Assembly: GCF_018069705.1 (NCBI RefSeq)
Contig: NZ_CP072943.1
Span: 1,415,260-1,479,259, forward strand
Source: Aminithiophilus ramosus
GTDB lineage: Bacteria > Synergistota > Synergistia > Synergistales > Aminithiophilaceae
Reading direction: 5' to 3'
DNA length: 64,000 nucleotides
Shown here one piece after another: positions 1 to 8,260 of the stretch; position 1 is the stretch's first letter; the number at the start of each line of letters is the position of its first letter. Position numbers and translations under genes: made by a program. The notes below the pieces were generated by a model. The model made no database searches. It was not told where the DNA came from and saw only the letters and a program-made list of their open reading frames with translations.

Positions 1-2011
1 TGGTGTCGTTGAGGACGCGGTTGGTGCGGGAAAAGGCCTGGATCAGACCGTGGTGTTTGAGGTTCTTGTCCACGTAGAGGGTGTTCAGAAACTTTGAGTC
101 GAAGCCGGTGAGCAGCATGTCCACCACGATGGCGATGTCGATCTTCTTGCTGTGCGGCAGATCGCTGTTCGGGTACTGCTGGTCTTTGATGCGCGTCTGC
201 ACGTCCTGATAGTAGAGGTCGAACTCGCCCACTCCGTGATTCGTGCCGTACCGCGCGTTGTAGTCGGCGATGATGCTCTTGAGGGCCTCTTTCTTCTTTT
301 CCGGCTCCTGCTCGTTGTCGGCCCTTTCCTGGGGCAGGTCTTCCTGTATCTGCTGCACGTCCCTGTTGCCCTCGGCGGGCGGCGAGAAAACGCAGGCGAC
401 GTTCAGCGGCCGGAAGTTCTCGTCCTCCGCCGCTCTTTCGGCCTGTACCGTCTTGAAGAGTTCGTGATACTCGATGGCGTCGTTGATCGACGAGGTGGCC
501 AGAAGGGCGTTGAACTTGCGCCCGTTGGTGGCGGCGTCGTGCTTGGAGAGAATCGATTCGACGATGGCTTTCTTGGCGAGGGGTTCATCGGTCTTCGCCG
601 GAATCTTTCCTTCCGGTTTGAAGTAATCCACATGGAAGCGCAGGACATTCCGGTCTTCGATGGCGTGCGTGATCGTGTAGGCGTGCAGTTGCTGCTGGAA
701 GAGGTCCGCCGTGGTCCGGTAGCTGGCCTGCCGCCCCTCGATCTGCTGATGGGAGGCGTTCTCCTCGAAGATGGGCGTGCCGGTGAATCCGAACAACTGG
801 GCGTCGGGAAAGAATTCCCTGATGGCCCTGTGGTTCTCGCCGAACTGCGACCGGTGGCACTCGTCGAAGATGAAGACGATGCGCTGATTCCGCAGGGGCT
901 CCAGCCGCTCGGCGTAGTTGCGCCTGCTGTTGTTGCCGTCGAGCGCGAGGCCGAGCTTCTGGATGGTGGTGACGATGACTTTGTCGGCATAGTCCTCGGA
1001 GAGGAGGCGCCGCACCAGGGTTTCCGTGTTGGTGTTCTCTTCGACGCACCCTTCCTGAAACTTGTTGAACTCCTCCCGGGTCTGCCTGTCGAGGTCTTTG
1101 CGGTCGACGACGAAGAGGCATTTGTCGATGTCGGGATTGTCCTTGAGGAGGGTCGACGCTTTGAAGGATGTGAGCGTCTTCCCGCTGCCTGTCGTGTGCC
1201 AGATGTAGCCGTTGCCGCAGCGCCGGTGGATGGACTCCACGATGGCCTTGACGGCGTAGATCTGGTAGGGGCGCATCATCAGGAGCTTCTGTTCGCAGGC
1301 CACGAGCACCATGTAGCGGCTGATCGTCTCGCCCAGGGTGCACTTGGCCAGAAAGGCGTCGGCGAAGCTGTCCAGGTGGGTGATCTTCCTGTTGCTTGGG
1401 TCCGCGTACTGGTAGAGCGGCAGAAAGCGCTCGTCGGCGTCGAAGCGGAAGTGACGATTGTTGTTGTTGGCGAAGTACCATGTCTCGCTGCGGTTGCTGA
1501 CGATGAAGAGCTGCATGAAACAGAGCAGCGTTTTTCCGTAGCCGTTGCCGGGGTCGTTCTTGTAATCGACGATCTGCTGCATCGCCCGGCGCGGGCTGAT
1601 CGCCAGCGTCTTCAGTTCGATCTGCACGACGGGGACGCCGTTGATCAGCAGGATCACGTCGTAGCGGTGATGGCTGTAGTCGGTGCTGATGCGCAGCTGG
1701 TTGACGACCTCGAAGGTGTTCTTGCACCAGTCCTTGATGTTGACCAGCGTGTAATGGAGCGCCGTACCGTCATCGCGCTCGAAGGTGCTGCGCTCGCGAA
1801 GACGGCGGGCGGCGGCGAAGACGTCGGGGGTGACGATGTCCCCCAGCAGCCGGCCGAATTCGCCGTCGGTGAGGTTCACGCGGTTCAGTTCCTGAAAGTG
1901 CCGGCGGAAGTTCCGTTCCAGCGCCGCCCGGTCGCCTATGTCCTGGCGGTAGGCGTATTTGAGGTCGATCAGTTTTTCGATCAGAAGTTGTTCGATCTGC
2001 TGCTCGGTCAT
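1..2011 (-). CDS. hsdR: Type I restriction endonuclease subunit HsdR, C-terminal end off the window
   Basis: This is the motor and nuclease subunit of a type I restriction-modification complex, which translocates DNA with ATP and cleaves it. The frame is open from an ATG at 2011 to the window edge, about 670 codons of a family usually near 1,000. The N-terminal PD-(D/E)xK nuclease signature (YDVILLING then VQIELKT) lies near residues 117-133. The Walker A motif TTGSGKT is near 270, the DExH-type box DECHRS near 381 and FTGTP near 408. Helicase motifs V and VI (LLTGFDSK, AFSRTNR) lie near the left edge. An RBS (GGAGGG) sits 5 nt before the ATG and overlaps the end of a small upstream ORF, which suggests translational coupling. 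No hsdM or hsdS is visible; they would have to lie outside the window. Family assignment is firm; activity cannot be judged. Confidence 0.93.
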   Translation of the reverse strand, partial: MTEQQIEQLLIEKLIDLKYAYRQDIGDRAALERNFRRHFQELNRVNLTDGEFGRLLGDIVTPDVFAAARRLRERSTFERDDGTALHYTLVNIKDWCKNTFEVVNQLRISTDYSHHRYDVILLINGVPVVQIELKTLAISPRRAMQQIVDYKNDPGNGYGKTLLCFMQLFIVSNRSETWYFANNNNRHFRFDADERFLPLYQYADPSNRKITHLDSFADAFLAKCTLGETISRYMVLVACEQKLLMMRPYQIYAVKAIVESIHRRCGNGYIWHTTGSGKTLTSFKASTLLKDNPDIDKCLFVVDRKDLDRQTREEFNKFQEGCVEENTNTETLVRRLLSEDYADKVIVTTIQKLGLALDGNNSRRNYAERLEPLRNQRIVFIFDECHRSQFGENHRAIREFFPDAQLFGFTGTPIFEENASHQQIEGRQASYRTTADLFQQQLHAYTITHAIEDRNVLRFHVDYFKPEGKIPAKTDEPLAKKAIVESILSKHDAATNGRKFNALLATSSINDAIEYHELFKTVQAERAAEDENFRPLNVACVFSPPAEGNRDVQQIQEDLPQERADNEQEPEKKKEALKSIIADYNARYGTNHGVGEFDLYYQDVQTRIKDQQYPNSDLPHSKKIDIAIVVDMLLTGFDSKFLNTLYVDKNLKHHGLIQAFSRTNRVLNDT

Positions 2012-2013
2012 CT

Positions 2014-2163
2014 TCAACCCTCCGGAAGTTCCTCGCCAGAGCTTTGCCGGAACGATCGCCTCTCCGGGGTCCCTCCCCTGAAGAGGCGATCGAGGCGCCT
2101 GCTCGCAGAAGGCCGCCGATCATCGTCCGGCCCCTCATCCAGCGACACGAAAACAGCCTCCAT
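2014..2163 (-). CDS. Small conserved ORF (about 49 aa) upstream of hsdR
   Basis: This short reading frame starts at ATG 2163 (or GTG 2166) and stops 2 nt before the hsdR ATG. It is rich in Arg and Asp. I do not recognise a family. A diverged copy of the same frame lies at about 13,662-13,783. Between the two copies the peptide keeps a DRRP motif, RR, DRLFR and TPERRSFR, with Asp/Glu and Leu/Phe exchanges and several synonymous Arg codon changes (for example AGG against CGC). That substitution pattern argues for selection on a protein rather than a chance open frame. The ORF lies directly behind its own promoter (2221-2249). It could be a leader peptide coupled to hsdR or an independent small protein. 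Its function is unknown. Confidence 0.5.
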   Translation of the reverse strand: MEAVFVSLDEGPDDDRRPSASRRLDRLFRGGTPERRSFRQSSGEELPEG

Positions 2164-2264
2164 CACGACAGAGGCCGCAGCAGAAACACCGATCGAAAAG
2201 GCCTTTTTAAATCTTCTTATAACATAAGAGCCGGTCGGCTGCTTGTCAACAGTTTCACCCGCTT
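2049..2264 (-). repeat. Promoter plus small-ORF module, copy 1
   Basis: About 215 bp here is similar to 13,662-13,875 (I estimate 70-75% identity by eye, with a few gaps). The conserved part starts with GCGAAGCGGGTGAAAC upstream of a TTGACA -35 box, runs through the -10 box, an AT-rich leader and the small ORF, and ends at TPERRSFR. Both copies contain a small hairpin with arms AGGCG and CGCCT. Copy 1 is joined upstream to a truncated IS element and downstream to hsdR. Confidence 0.65.
2221..2249 (-). promoter_or_regulatory. Sigma-70-type promoter for the small ORF and hsdR
   Basis: Read on the minus strand, a perfect TTGACA (2249-2244) is followed by a 17-bp spacer and TATGTT (2226-2221). 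The same arrangement is conserved in the second module copy. Transcription would enter the small ORF and hsdR. Confidence 0.65.
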
Positions 2265-2533
2265 CGCCGGGGGACCAAGACTGAGGGCGACGGCCGTTGC
2301 CGGGGACGGGCGAACCCGTCTCGATACGAGCCTGCTTCCTCCACTGCCTGAGCGTTTCGAAGCTGATTCCCGTCTCACGCGCCAGAGACGAGAGGGAGGC
2401 GTTCTCGGGGGGCATCATTCGTTTGACAAGCTGTTCTTTCACGTCGGGACTGTAGGGGTTCATGAGGCGAACCTCCTCTGGAGTTCAATCATAACCTACT
2501 CAGGAGAGGCGACAACTATTGTGGCACAGGGGG
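2265..2533 (-). mobile_element. Truncated IS3-family element, orfA end only (remnant 1)
   Basis: This is the first 269 bp of the same 1,720-bp IS3-family element found complete at 4690-6409 and 10627-12346. It has the terminal repeat ending in five G at 2533, the orfA start (ATG at 2463) and the HTH region (ETGISFETLRQW). It breaks at about 2265, where the small-ORF module begins. The hybrid frame across the junction (2014-2463) is a by-product of the fusion and not a real gene. Confidence 0.85.
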
Positions 2534-2656
2534 TTCAGTTTGTGCCACAGGCTGTGGCACAAACTCCAGGTGCGGATATTTACGATAAAAGGCCAGCATT
2601 CGCTTGATGTTGCGCTCGGAAAAACCCTTTTCCTCGGGCAACTCGCTGTCATAGCA
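2534..2656 (-). pseudogene. Fragment of a DUF1016 (YhcG-type) PD-(D/E)xK nuclease gene
   Basis: About 40 codons on the minus strand read ELPEEKGFSERNIKRML, then AFYRKYP, then VPQPVAQ. This matches the family's conserved segment around its GFS-RN-LK-M motif. Both ends are cut by IS remnants, so the gene is dead. DUF1016 proteins often accompany type I restriction operons, which fits hsdR next door. A perfect inverted repeat, TTTGTGCCAC with its complement around GCT, falls inside the Val-Pro-Gln repeat and is probably incidental. Assignment rests on a short stretch. Confidence 0.55.
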
Positions 2657-3218
2657 AAAAAGACCTTCATGAAACCGCTGGTCCTCCACTCCGACAACGG
2701 CAGCCCCATGAAGGGCTCGACCTTCCAGGCCCGCCTCGCGGCCCTGGGAATCCTCCCCAGCAGAAGCCGCCCGAGAGTGAGCAACGACAACGCCTACTCA
2801 GAATCGCTCTTTCGGACCTACAAATACCGCCCTGCCTTCCCGTCGCAGGGATTCGCCGGCCTCGAAGAGGCCCGGGAATGGACGGCCGCCTTCGTCCGCT
2901 GGTACAACGAAAAGCATCGCCACAGCGCCATCGGCTTCGTCACCCCCGACGCCCGCCACAGAGGCGACGACGTCGAGATCCTGAAGAAAAGAAAGCTTCG
3001 CTACGAAAAGGCCCGATCGGCCCACCCCGAACGGTGGAGAGGCAAAACCCGCCGACGGGAACCCATCGGCCCCGTCTTCCTCAACCCCGACAGATCGGGT
3101 AAGGAGGAAAAAGCGGAGAAGGACCCCGGCTGAGCGATCGAGAAGGAGCCGCCGGAAGAGGGAAAGTCAACCGGATGCATATATGACTCTTGGGCGACAA
3201 CTACCTTGACAAAAACCG
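2657..3218 (+). mobile_element. Truncated IS3-family element, orfB C-terminal end (remnant 2)
   Basis: This is the 3' third of the 1,720-bp IS3-family element on the plus strand: the last part of orfB from KTFMKPLVLHSDNG to the stop at about 3133, then the right terminal repeat ending near 3218. It includes the second catalytic Asp (HSDNG) and the E-region (VSNDNAYSES). It differs from the complete copies by scattered substitutions. It cannot encode a full transposase. Confidence 0.87.
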
Positions 3219-3231
3219 TCTCTGTCGTTTG

Positions 3232-3326
3232 GCTGTCACGATGTCCCCTCTTTTTCCGGAATCCTGTGATACAACTCGACTTCAATGACAACTTAGCTCG
3301 AGATCCAGTTTTGAGGGTCCACTATA
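3232..3326 (-). mobile_element. Left-end remnant of the 1,269-bp IS3-family element
   Basis: About 95 bp matches, in reverse orientation, the left end of the element at 8510-9778, including the terminal TATAGTGGACCC, the CTGGA motif and the sequence before orfA. Identity is roughly 80% by eye. It ends 1 bp before the stop codon of the ABC-3C ATPase gene and is cut on the other side by IS remnant 2, so one old insertion has eaten another. Confidence 0.7.
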
Positions 3327-3327
3327 G

Positions 3328-4689
3328 CTATCCACCATCGTTTTCACCTTCGCCTACCTGCTCTTCAATCCATTCTGCCGGGATCAGTGCGGCTCCTCTC
3401 CTCCACCGCTCAACAACGGCGGCCTGGTACCAGTCTTCCGTCACATCGGCGTGCTCTGTGATGATGACCTGTAGTCCAGGACTCAGCTCAGCAACGACGT
3501 CTCGGATCAGCTCGAAGATGCGGATGACCGCAGTTCGATCCTCGTCGTCGAGGACAGCCATGGAACCACCGATGTCTTGCTCAGCAGGAAAGTAGACCTG
3601 TGATGGCTGATCCAAAAAGAGGAAACGAGGAACTGGGCGGCTATTGCGCACGAACCAGATGTGGAGCGCCAGGTGCGCAATAATGTGACAGCAGAGCGCG
3701 TTCGCACCGCTTCCCATTCTATCCATGGGTATCGGTCCCACTTCAGTCTCTGCGTCCGCCACAAGTTGAAGGCGACGCGGATCTAGTCGAAATGGGTTTC
3801 CGCTGTGCTCGTGTTCGAGCCGCTCAGCCCAGCTCGTCAGTTTCTTACTGATGACCGAGAGGATAGAGTCCAACCGCTCCTGCATTTTCTCATCGCTCAG
3901 TTCAGCCTTGATCCCTTCGATCTCGATCTGCAGCTGTTCAATCTCGCGACGGAGCTTAGAAGAGTCTGCGATCTGCGGCAGAGTCTCAAGGAACAAGCTA
4001 ATTCGCCCGAGGACGAGAGCTCGACGCAACGCTGCATCGCGAAGCGCTGTGAGCCGATCATCAGACCGACGGATCGCCTCCAGCGCGCCCCGATTCTCCT
4101 TAAGCAAGCGACGCGTCTCGGCCAGCTTTGTTTCTTGCTCGATGATGAGAGACTCGAGCCCAGGCGTATGTTTCGAGACACTACTGAGCTGGTTGGAGGC
4201 GCGGTCAAGCTCGGACTGGAGCTGCGACACTGTTGGCACGCGGTCAGATGTTGGCTGTTCGCAAAGCGGGCAGCACCCAGAACTAGCCGCTGCGAAGATT
4301 CCCAGGCTTGAAAGCCGCGACACCTGCTCCCCTGTCTCCTGTGAGTATCCCCCTTCGTCGTCGAGCAGTGACTGCATCGCATCGAGCTCATTCTGCTGCC
4401 GGCGCAGCTGCTCCCGGAGCCGCACGTGCTCGCCGTTCAATCGACCTAGCTCTGCCTGATCGACGCTTTCCTCGTACCTGGTGAGCTGCTCCTCCGGCGA
4501 TACACTCATAGCGGATCGTAACTCAGCGACAGCATCTTCCCACGTGGCTGGTGCGGCGTCCGCTGGCAGAAGGCCCACAGCCCTGGCCTCGGCCACAAAT
4601 GGGGCCGCACCACCTAGTCCATCTAGTCCATCTAGTCCATCGCCTGCAATGGCCTCCAGGCGAGCGAGTGAGCGCTCTCGATCTCGGAG
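3328..4689 (-). pseudogene. ABC-3C system ATPase (DUF3732), C-terminal part
   Basis: This is the last 454 codons, including the stop, of a Rad50-like ABC ATPase whose 5' parts lie at 6410-6741, 8261-8509 and 9779-9856. It contains long coiled-coil stretches flanking a zinc-hook-like CPLC motif (in SSGCCPLCEQP). Near the C-terminus is a signature-like region (RMGSGANALCCHI), then the Walker B region FLFLDQPSQVYFP typical of DUF3732 proteins, then IITEHAD. The stop is the triplet at 3328-3330. Joining it to the upstream pieces after removing the IS at 4690-6409 restores the frame (RRQL then RDRERSL). No internal stop or frameshift was seen, so the break looks recent. Assignment to the DUF3732 ATPase of an ABC-three-component system is confident; the system's target is unknown. 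Confidence 0.85.
4614..4640. repeat. Three tandem copies of a 9-bp repeat
   Basis: CTAGTCCAT is repeated three times without interruption. It lies in frame in the ABC-3C ATPase and codes for a repeated Gly-Leu-Asp tract on the minus strand. It is a likely site of length variation between strains. Confidence 0.9.
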
Positions 4690-4774
4690 CGGTGTTTGTC
4701 AATATAGTTGTCGCCCAAGAGTCATGCATGCATCAGGTTGACATTTCCTCTTCCGGCATCTCCTTCGCGATCGT

Positions 4775-5868
4775 TCAGCCGGGGTCCTTCTCCGCTTTTT
4801 CCTCCTTACCCGATCTGTCGGGGTTGAGGAAGACGGGACCGATGGATTCCCATCGGCGGGTTTTGCCTCTCCACCGTTCGGGGTGGGCCGATCGGGCCTT
4901 TTCGTAGCGAAGCTTTCTTTTCTTCAGGATCTCGACGTCGTCGCCTCTGTGGCGGGCGTCGGGGGTGACGAAGCCGATGGCGCTGTGGCGATGCTTTTCG
5001 TTGTACCAGCGGACGAAGGCGGCCGTCCATTTCCGGGCCTCTTCGAGGCCGGCGAATCCCTGCGACGGGAAGGCGGGGCGGTATTTGTAGGTCCGAAAGA
5101 GCGATTCCGAGTAGGCGTTGTCGTTGCTCACTCTCGGGCGGCTTCTGCTGGAGAGGATTCCCAGGGCCGCAAGGCGGGCCGGGAAGGTCGAGCCCTTCAT
5201 GGGGCTGCCGTTGTCGGAGTGGAGGACCAGCGGTTTCGTGAAGGTCTTTTCCGAAACGACTGCGCGGGTGACGAGTTCGGAGGCGTGGTCTTCCGATTCC
5301 CTCTCCCAGATCTCCCAGCCGACGATCTTGCGGCTGTAGATATCCAGGATGAGGTAGAGGTAGTAGTGGAGCCCGACGATGGGGCCCGGCAGCCAGGAGA
5401 TGTCCCAGGACCAGACTTCGTTGGGCCCTTTGGCTTCGTGTGTCGTCGGTACCTTGGGCGAGCCGGTTCGGGACCGGCCGCGACGGTTCTGTCGATTCGT
5501 GGACCGGAGGATGCGGTAGAAGGTCGATTCCGAGGCGAGGTAGATGTCCCGATCGGCGAGGATAGGGACGATCTGACTCGGGGGCAGGTCGGCGAACTCT
5601 TCGCTGTCGACGACGGAGCGGATCGTTTCGATTTCCTCTTCCGTGAGGCTCCAGCGGGGCTTGGGGCGATTCGCCTTCCTGCGGCCGTCTTCGGCGACCT
5701 GTCCCTCCCTGGTCCAGCGCTGGAAGGTGCGGAGAGTGAGGCCCAGCTCGGCGCAGGCCTTTTCCCTGCGGGCTCCCTGGCGGCAGGCTTCTCGGACGAG
5801 GTCGCAGGCCGCCTGGCGATCGGGGAGGCTCAGATACCGTCCTCGTCGTCCCCCCAGATCGCCTGGGC
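4775..5868 (-). CDS. IS3-family transposase OrfB (DDE integrase domain), copy 1
   Basis: This is the catalytic part of the transposase. It has no obvious start of its own and is read in the -1 frame relative to orfA. The T7 run at 5869-5875 (A7 on the coding strand, after CG) is a typical slippery site that would give an OrfAB fusion. A helix-turn-helix-like segment (LGLTLRTFQRW) comes first. The rve/DDE domain follows: WSWDIS supplies the first Asp, HSDNG the second, and the catalytic Glu is in the ND-NAYSES region. The C-terminus is basic and runs to the stop at 4775. It matches copy 2 almost residue for residue. Confidence 0.88.
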
Positions 5869-6339
5869 TTTTTTTCGCAGCGTGAGCAGGGCCGCCGTTT
5901 CAGCCAGGGCCTTTTCCTTTCTCCGAAGTTCCCGCTCCAGCTCCTTCAGGCGTCCCCTGTGCGACGTGAGTTCCTCGCGCAGCTCCCTGACGTTGTCTCT
6001 GTCCCGGCCGGCGGCGAGGCCGTCGAGGCAAGCCTCGCGCCAGCTACGGATCTCCTCGACGTAAAGACCCTTCGATCGACAGTATTCGGCCTGTTCCGTC
6101 TCGTTCATCCCCGCCGTGGCCAGGACGGCGAGAAGCTTGTCGCCGGGGGACCAGGACTGAGGGCGACGGCCATTGCCGGGGACGGGCGAACCTGTCTCGA
6201 TACGGGCCTTCTTCCTCCACTGCCTGAGCGTTTCGAAGCTGATTCCCGTCTCACGCGCCAGAGTCGAGAGGGAGGCGTTCTCAGGGGGCATCATTCGTTT
6301 GACAAGCTGCTCTTTCACGTCGGGACTGTAGTGGTTCAT
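5830..6339 (-). CDS. IS3-family transposase OrfA (HTH), copy 1
   Basis: This 169-aa protein starts at an ATG preceded by AGAGGAGG. The N-terminus carries a helix-turn-helix (SLSTLARETGISFETLRQW). The C-terminal third is a charged leucine-zipper-like coiled coil (RGRLKELERELRRKEKAL) expected for OrfA multimerisation. It overlaps orfB at the A7 slippery run. Alone it would bind the ends and regulate; fused to OrfB it makes the active transposase. Roles follow from the family. Confidence 0.88.
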   Translation of the reverse strand: MNHYSPDVKEQLVKRMMPPENASLSTLARETGISFETLRQWRKKARIETGSPVPGNGRRPQSWSPGDKLLAVLATAGMNETEQAEYCRSKGLYVEEIRSWREACLDGLAAGRDRDNVRELREELTSHRGRLKELERELRRKEKALAETAALLTLRKKAQAIWGDDEDGI

Positions 6340-6409
6340 GGGGCGCACCTCCTCTGGAGTTCAATCATAACCTACTCAGGAGAGGCGACAACTATTGTGG
6401 CATAGGGGG

Positions 6410-6741
6410 GAGCTGTCTGCGCAATTCTCTGAGCTTCGCCTTCTTCGCGACGAAATCGTCGTCGACGGCACCTAAGAAGTATGGGAGCGTGTCCTTGATG
6501 GTCTGGGCAACCCAATTGTCACTCTGTTCGTGGAAGAGAAACTTGGGGTGAGAGACTTCTTCCTGCTTCTGAAAGACAAAAGCAAGGGCGTGCCGCAACT
6601 TCGCAGATACGGGCCTCCGAGTCTGGCCTTCCGGTGGTTCATGAAGGTTCAGTCCAATTCCCACTACGGCGGTGAGACGTTCCACAACGCTGTCAATGTT
6701 CGTGGTTGCAGAAATCTCGGGAGCCTCGGGCAACGTCAGCG
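6410..6741 (-). pseudogene. ABC-3C ATPase (DUF3732), middle part
   Basis: This segment of the ATPase gene lies between two insertions. Its first 17 bases read on the minus strand (6741-6725) duplicate 8277-8261, the target duplication of the ISNCY-type element; the remaining 105 codons run APEISATTN to LRRQL with no stop. It covers the end of the N-terminal ATPase half and the start of the coiled coil (AFVFQKQEEVSHPKFLF, then KKAKLRELRRQL). A start codon apparent inside the flanking IS is an artefact of the junction. Confidence 0.83.
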
Positions 6742-8260
6742 TGTCAAGGGACACTAAAAATGTCATCTAAAAAGAGGGTCTGAGGGACAATGAAAGTGTC
6801 GCTTTCGAGGGGCTGAAATCGCCCCCGTCAACAGCCCGCCTTGGCTTTCCTCCGCGGCGGAGGTCCTTCTAGGGAGGGGAACCCGTCCCTTGCTCGGAGC
6901 CGACCGCCGCGGCAGGAGGAGCGGGATTCTGTCGCCAGGGATGGTCTGCCGCCGGCTTCCTCTGCTTCTTCGTTTTGCATGGAGTGCCTGTCTTCGTCTC
7001 GATGACAGGCGGGGGAGTCGCAGGGGGCTCTTTGTCGACGGCTGCGAGATCGTAGAGCCCGTCATGGACAAGAGCCAGGAGTTTCCCGTCGAGCTTCTCG
7101 ATGACCTTGACCGCCTGTCCCCTGGCAAGAAGCAGGGGGCGTCTGCGGGGGCCTATCAGGGCGTACTGTTTTCCGTCGAGGGAAATCGTCGAGTCTCCCG
7201 AGGCCTTCCGGTCGGTCTGGCGAGTCAGGAGGAGATCGAGAGCGGGTCCGTCCGGCGGAGGGAGAAAGGCAGATGCCCCCTCTGCGGGAGGACGAGCGAA
7301 CCTCGGGTTATGGACCTCTCCCGGGTAGGCGGCGAGCAGGACGTTGGCCTCTTCGATCGTTTTCACTCCGGCCCGTCGGAAGGCGACGACGAGACGATCC
7401 TGAAGAGTTCCCCAGAGCCTTTCGATCCGCCCCTTCGCCTGGGGAGACCCTGCAGGGACATAGCGAGTTCCGAGAGCCTCCAGAGCGCGGCCGAACTGGG
7501 TTACAGGCGCCGAGTCCTCCAGCTCCTCCTTGATCGTCAGTTTTTCCGACTTGGGAGAAAGGAAGATGGTGTGGCGGTCGGCGTAAAGCTCGCGAGGCAC
7601 GCCGTGGCGATCAAGCATCTGACGGAGCACGCGGAAGTAGCCGAAGAGGCACTCATTCCTGGCCATCCACAGACCGAGGACCTCTCCTGTGGCATCGTCA
7701 ATCACGCCGTGGAGAGTGCAACGCTCACCGATCTCGAACCAATCGAAAGGAGAGGCGTCCATCTGGACCAGATCGCCTCGTCGGGACCGTCGGACCCTGC
7801 GGGAACGCCGCTTCGGGGCCCGGTGGCGATGAACGAGGGACAGGTTCTCCGCGCGAAGGAAACGGGCGATGCTCTTGGCGCTCAGCACGAGATCATGCTC
7901 TTCGGCAAGGAGTTCGGCCATGTGCTGACAGCTCGTATCCCTGTAAAGACCCTTGGCCAGACTGACGACGAAATCCCGTGTCTCCTGAGAGATTCTGCGC
8001 CGGGACGGTTTGCCTCGTCCCTTGTGCAGGAGCCCCTGCGCTCCTTCTTCCCGGTAGCGTCGTTTGAGCCGAAAGACCTGACGGCGGCTCAGACCGAGCC
8101 GATCGGCCACCTCCTGAACCGTCAGGTTGCCCGCGACAGCCTCTTCCACCAACCCCAAGCGCCTTGCTTCTTTTGTCTTCATGAGTAGGTCTCTCCTGGT
8201 CGTCATAAGTGACATTTTCCCTGTCCTCTTCACGAGTGACAATACCATTGTCCGGCGACA
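6742..8260 (-). mobile_element. Complete ISNCY/IS1202-like element (1,519 bp), copy 1
   Basis: The ends read inward as TGTCGCCGGACAATG and TGTCAAGGGACACT, with further TGTCA repeats just inside. It carries one transposase gene. It is flanked by a perfect 17-bp direct repeat, CTCGGGCAACGTCAGCG, at 6725-6741 and 8261-8277. Removing the element and one repeat restores the ABC-3C ATPase frame. Long target duplications are a known trait of IS1202-type elements. A near-identical inverted copy lies at 15415-16933. Confidence 0.9.
6869..8182 (-). CDS. ISNCY/IS1202-family transposase, copy 1
   Basis: This 437-aa DDE transposase starts at the ATG at 8182, preceded by GGAGAG; the frame is open further upstream to the IS end, but those codons overlap the terminal repeats. 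Two N-terminal HTH segments (VQEVADRLGLSRRQVFRLKR, then SAKSIARFLRAENLS) precede the integrase core. Catalytic residues are Asp in LVQMDAS, Asp in YADRHTIF and Glu in GRIERLWG. The TQFGRALEALG and SPQAKGRIERL motifs are typical of ISNCY transposases. The C-terminal tail is basic and Pro-rich. It sits inside the ABC-3C ATPase gene in the same orientation. Confidence 0.9.
   Translation of the reverse strand: MKTKEARRLGLVEEAVAGNLTVQEVADRLGLSRRQVFRLKRRYREEGAQGLLHKGRGKPSRRRISQETRDFVVSLAKGLYRDTSCQHMAELLAEEHDLVLSAKSIARFLRAENLSLVHRHRAPKRRSRRVRRSRRGDLVQMDASPFDWFEIGERCTLHGVIDDATGEVLGLWMARNECLFGYFRVLRQMLDRHGVPRELYADRHTIFLSPKSEKLTIKEELEDSAPVTQFGRALEALGTRYVPAGSPQAKGRIERLWGTLQDRLVVAFRRAGVKTIEEANVLLAAYPGEVHNPRFARPPAEGASAFLPPPDGPALDLLLTRQTDRKASGDSTISLDGKQYALIGPRRRPLLLARGQAVKVIEKLDGKLLALVHDGLYDLAAVDKEPPATPPPVIETKTGTPCKTKKQRKPAADHPWRQNPAPPAAAVGSEQGTGSPP

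Larger units (their letters stand above)
4690..6409 (-). mobile_element. Complete IS3-family element (1,720 bp), copy 1
   Basis: The element has imperfect terminal repeats that share ATAGTTGTCGCC starting 14 bp from each end, and carries orfA and orfB. It is inserted in the ABC-3C ATPase gene with a short direct repeat GAG (4687-4689 and 6410-6412; GAGC if the boundary is placed one base further in). It is almost identical to copy 2 at 10627-12346 but in the opposite orientation. The outermost bases (CGGTG at one end, five C at the other) were set by comparing four copies, so each boundary could be off by one or two bases. Confidence 0.9.

Noticed and set aside
152-2227. A 691-codon plus-strand open frame covering hsdR
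   Set aside because: It has no recognisable motif and lies antisense to a clear HsdR; long antisense frames are common in GC-rich DNA.
2014-2463. A 149-aa minus-strand frame as one gene
   Set aside because: Its first half is IS orfA and its second half belongs to the promoter/small-ORF module, with a promoter in between; it is a fusion by chance of two units.
2550-2575. Perfect inverted repeat TTTGTGCCAC around GCT as an operator
   Set aside because: It is explained by the repeated Val-Pro-Gln codons of the DUF1016 fragment, and no gene starts near it.
4883-6064. 393-aa frame antisense to the IS transposase (also at 10972-12153)
   Set aside because: Exact shadow of orfB; appears in both copies for that reason only.
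6890-8188. 432-aa frame antisense to the ISNCY-type transposase (also at 15487-16785)
   Set aside because: Shadow of the transposase gene; no family resemblance.
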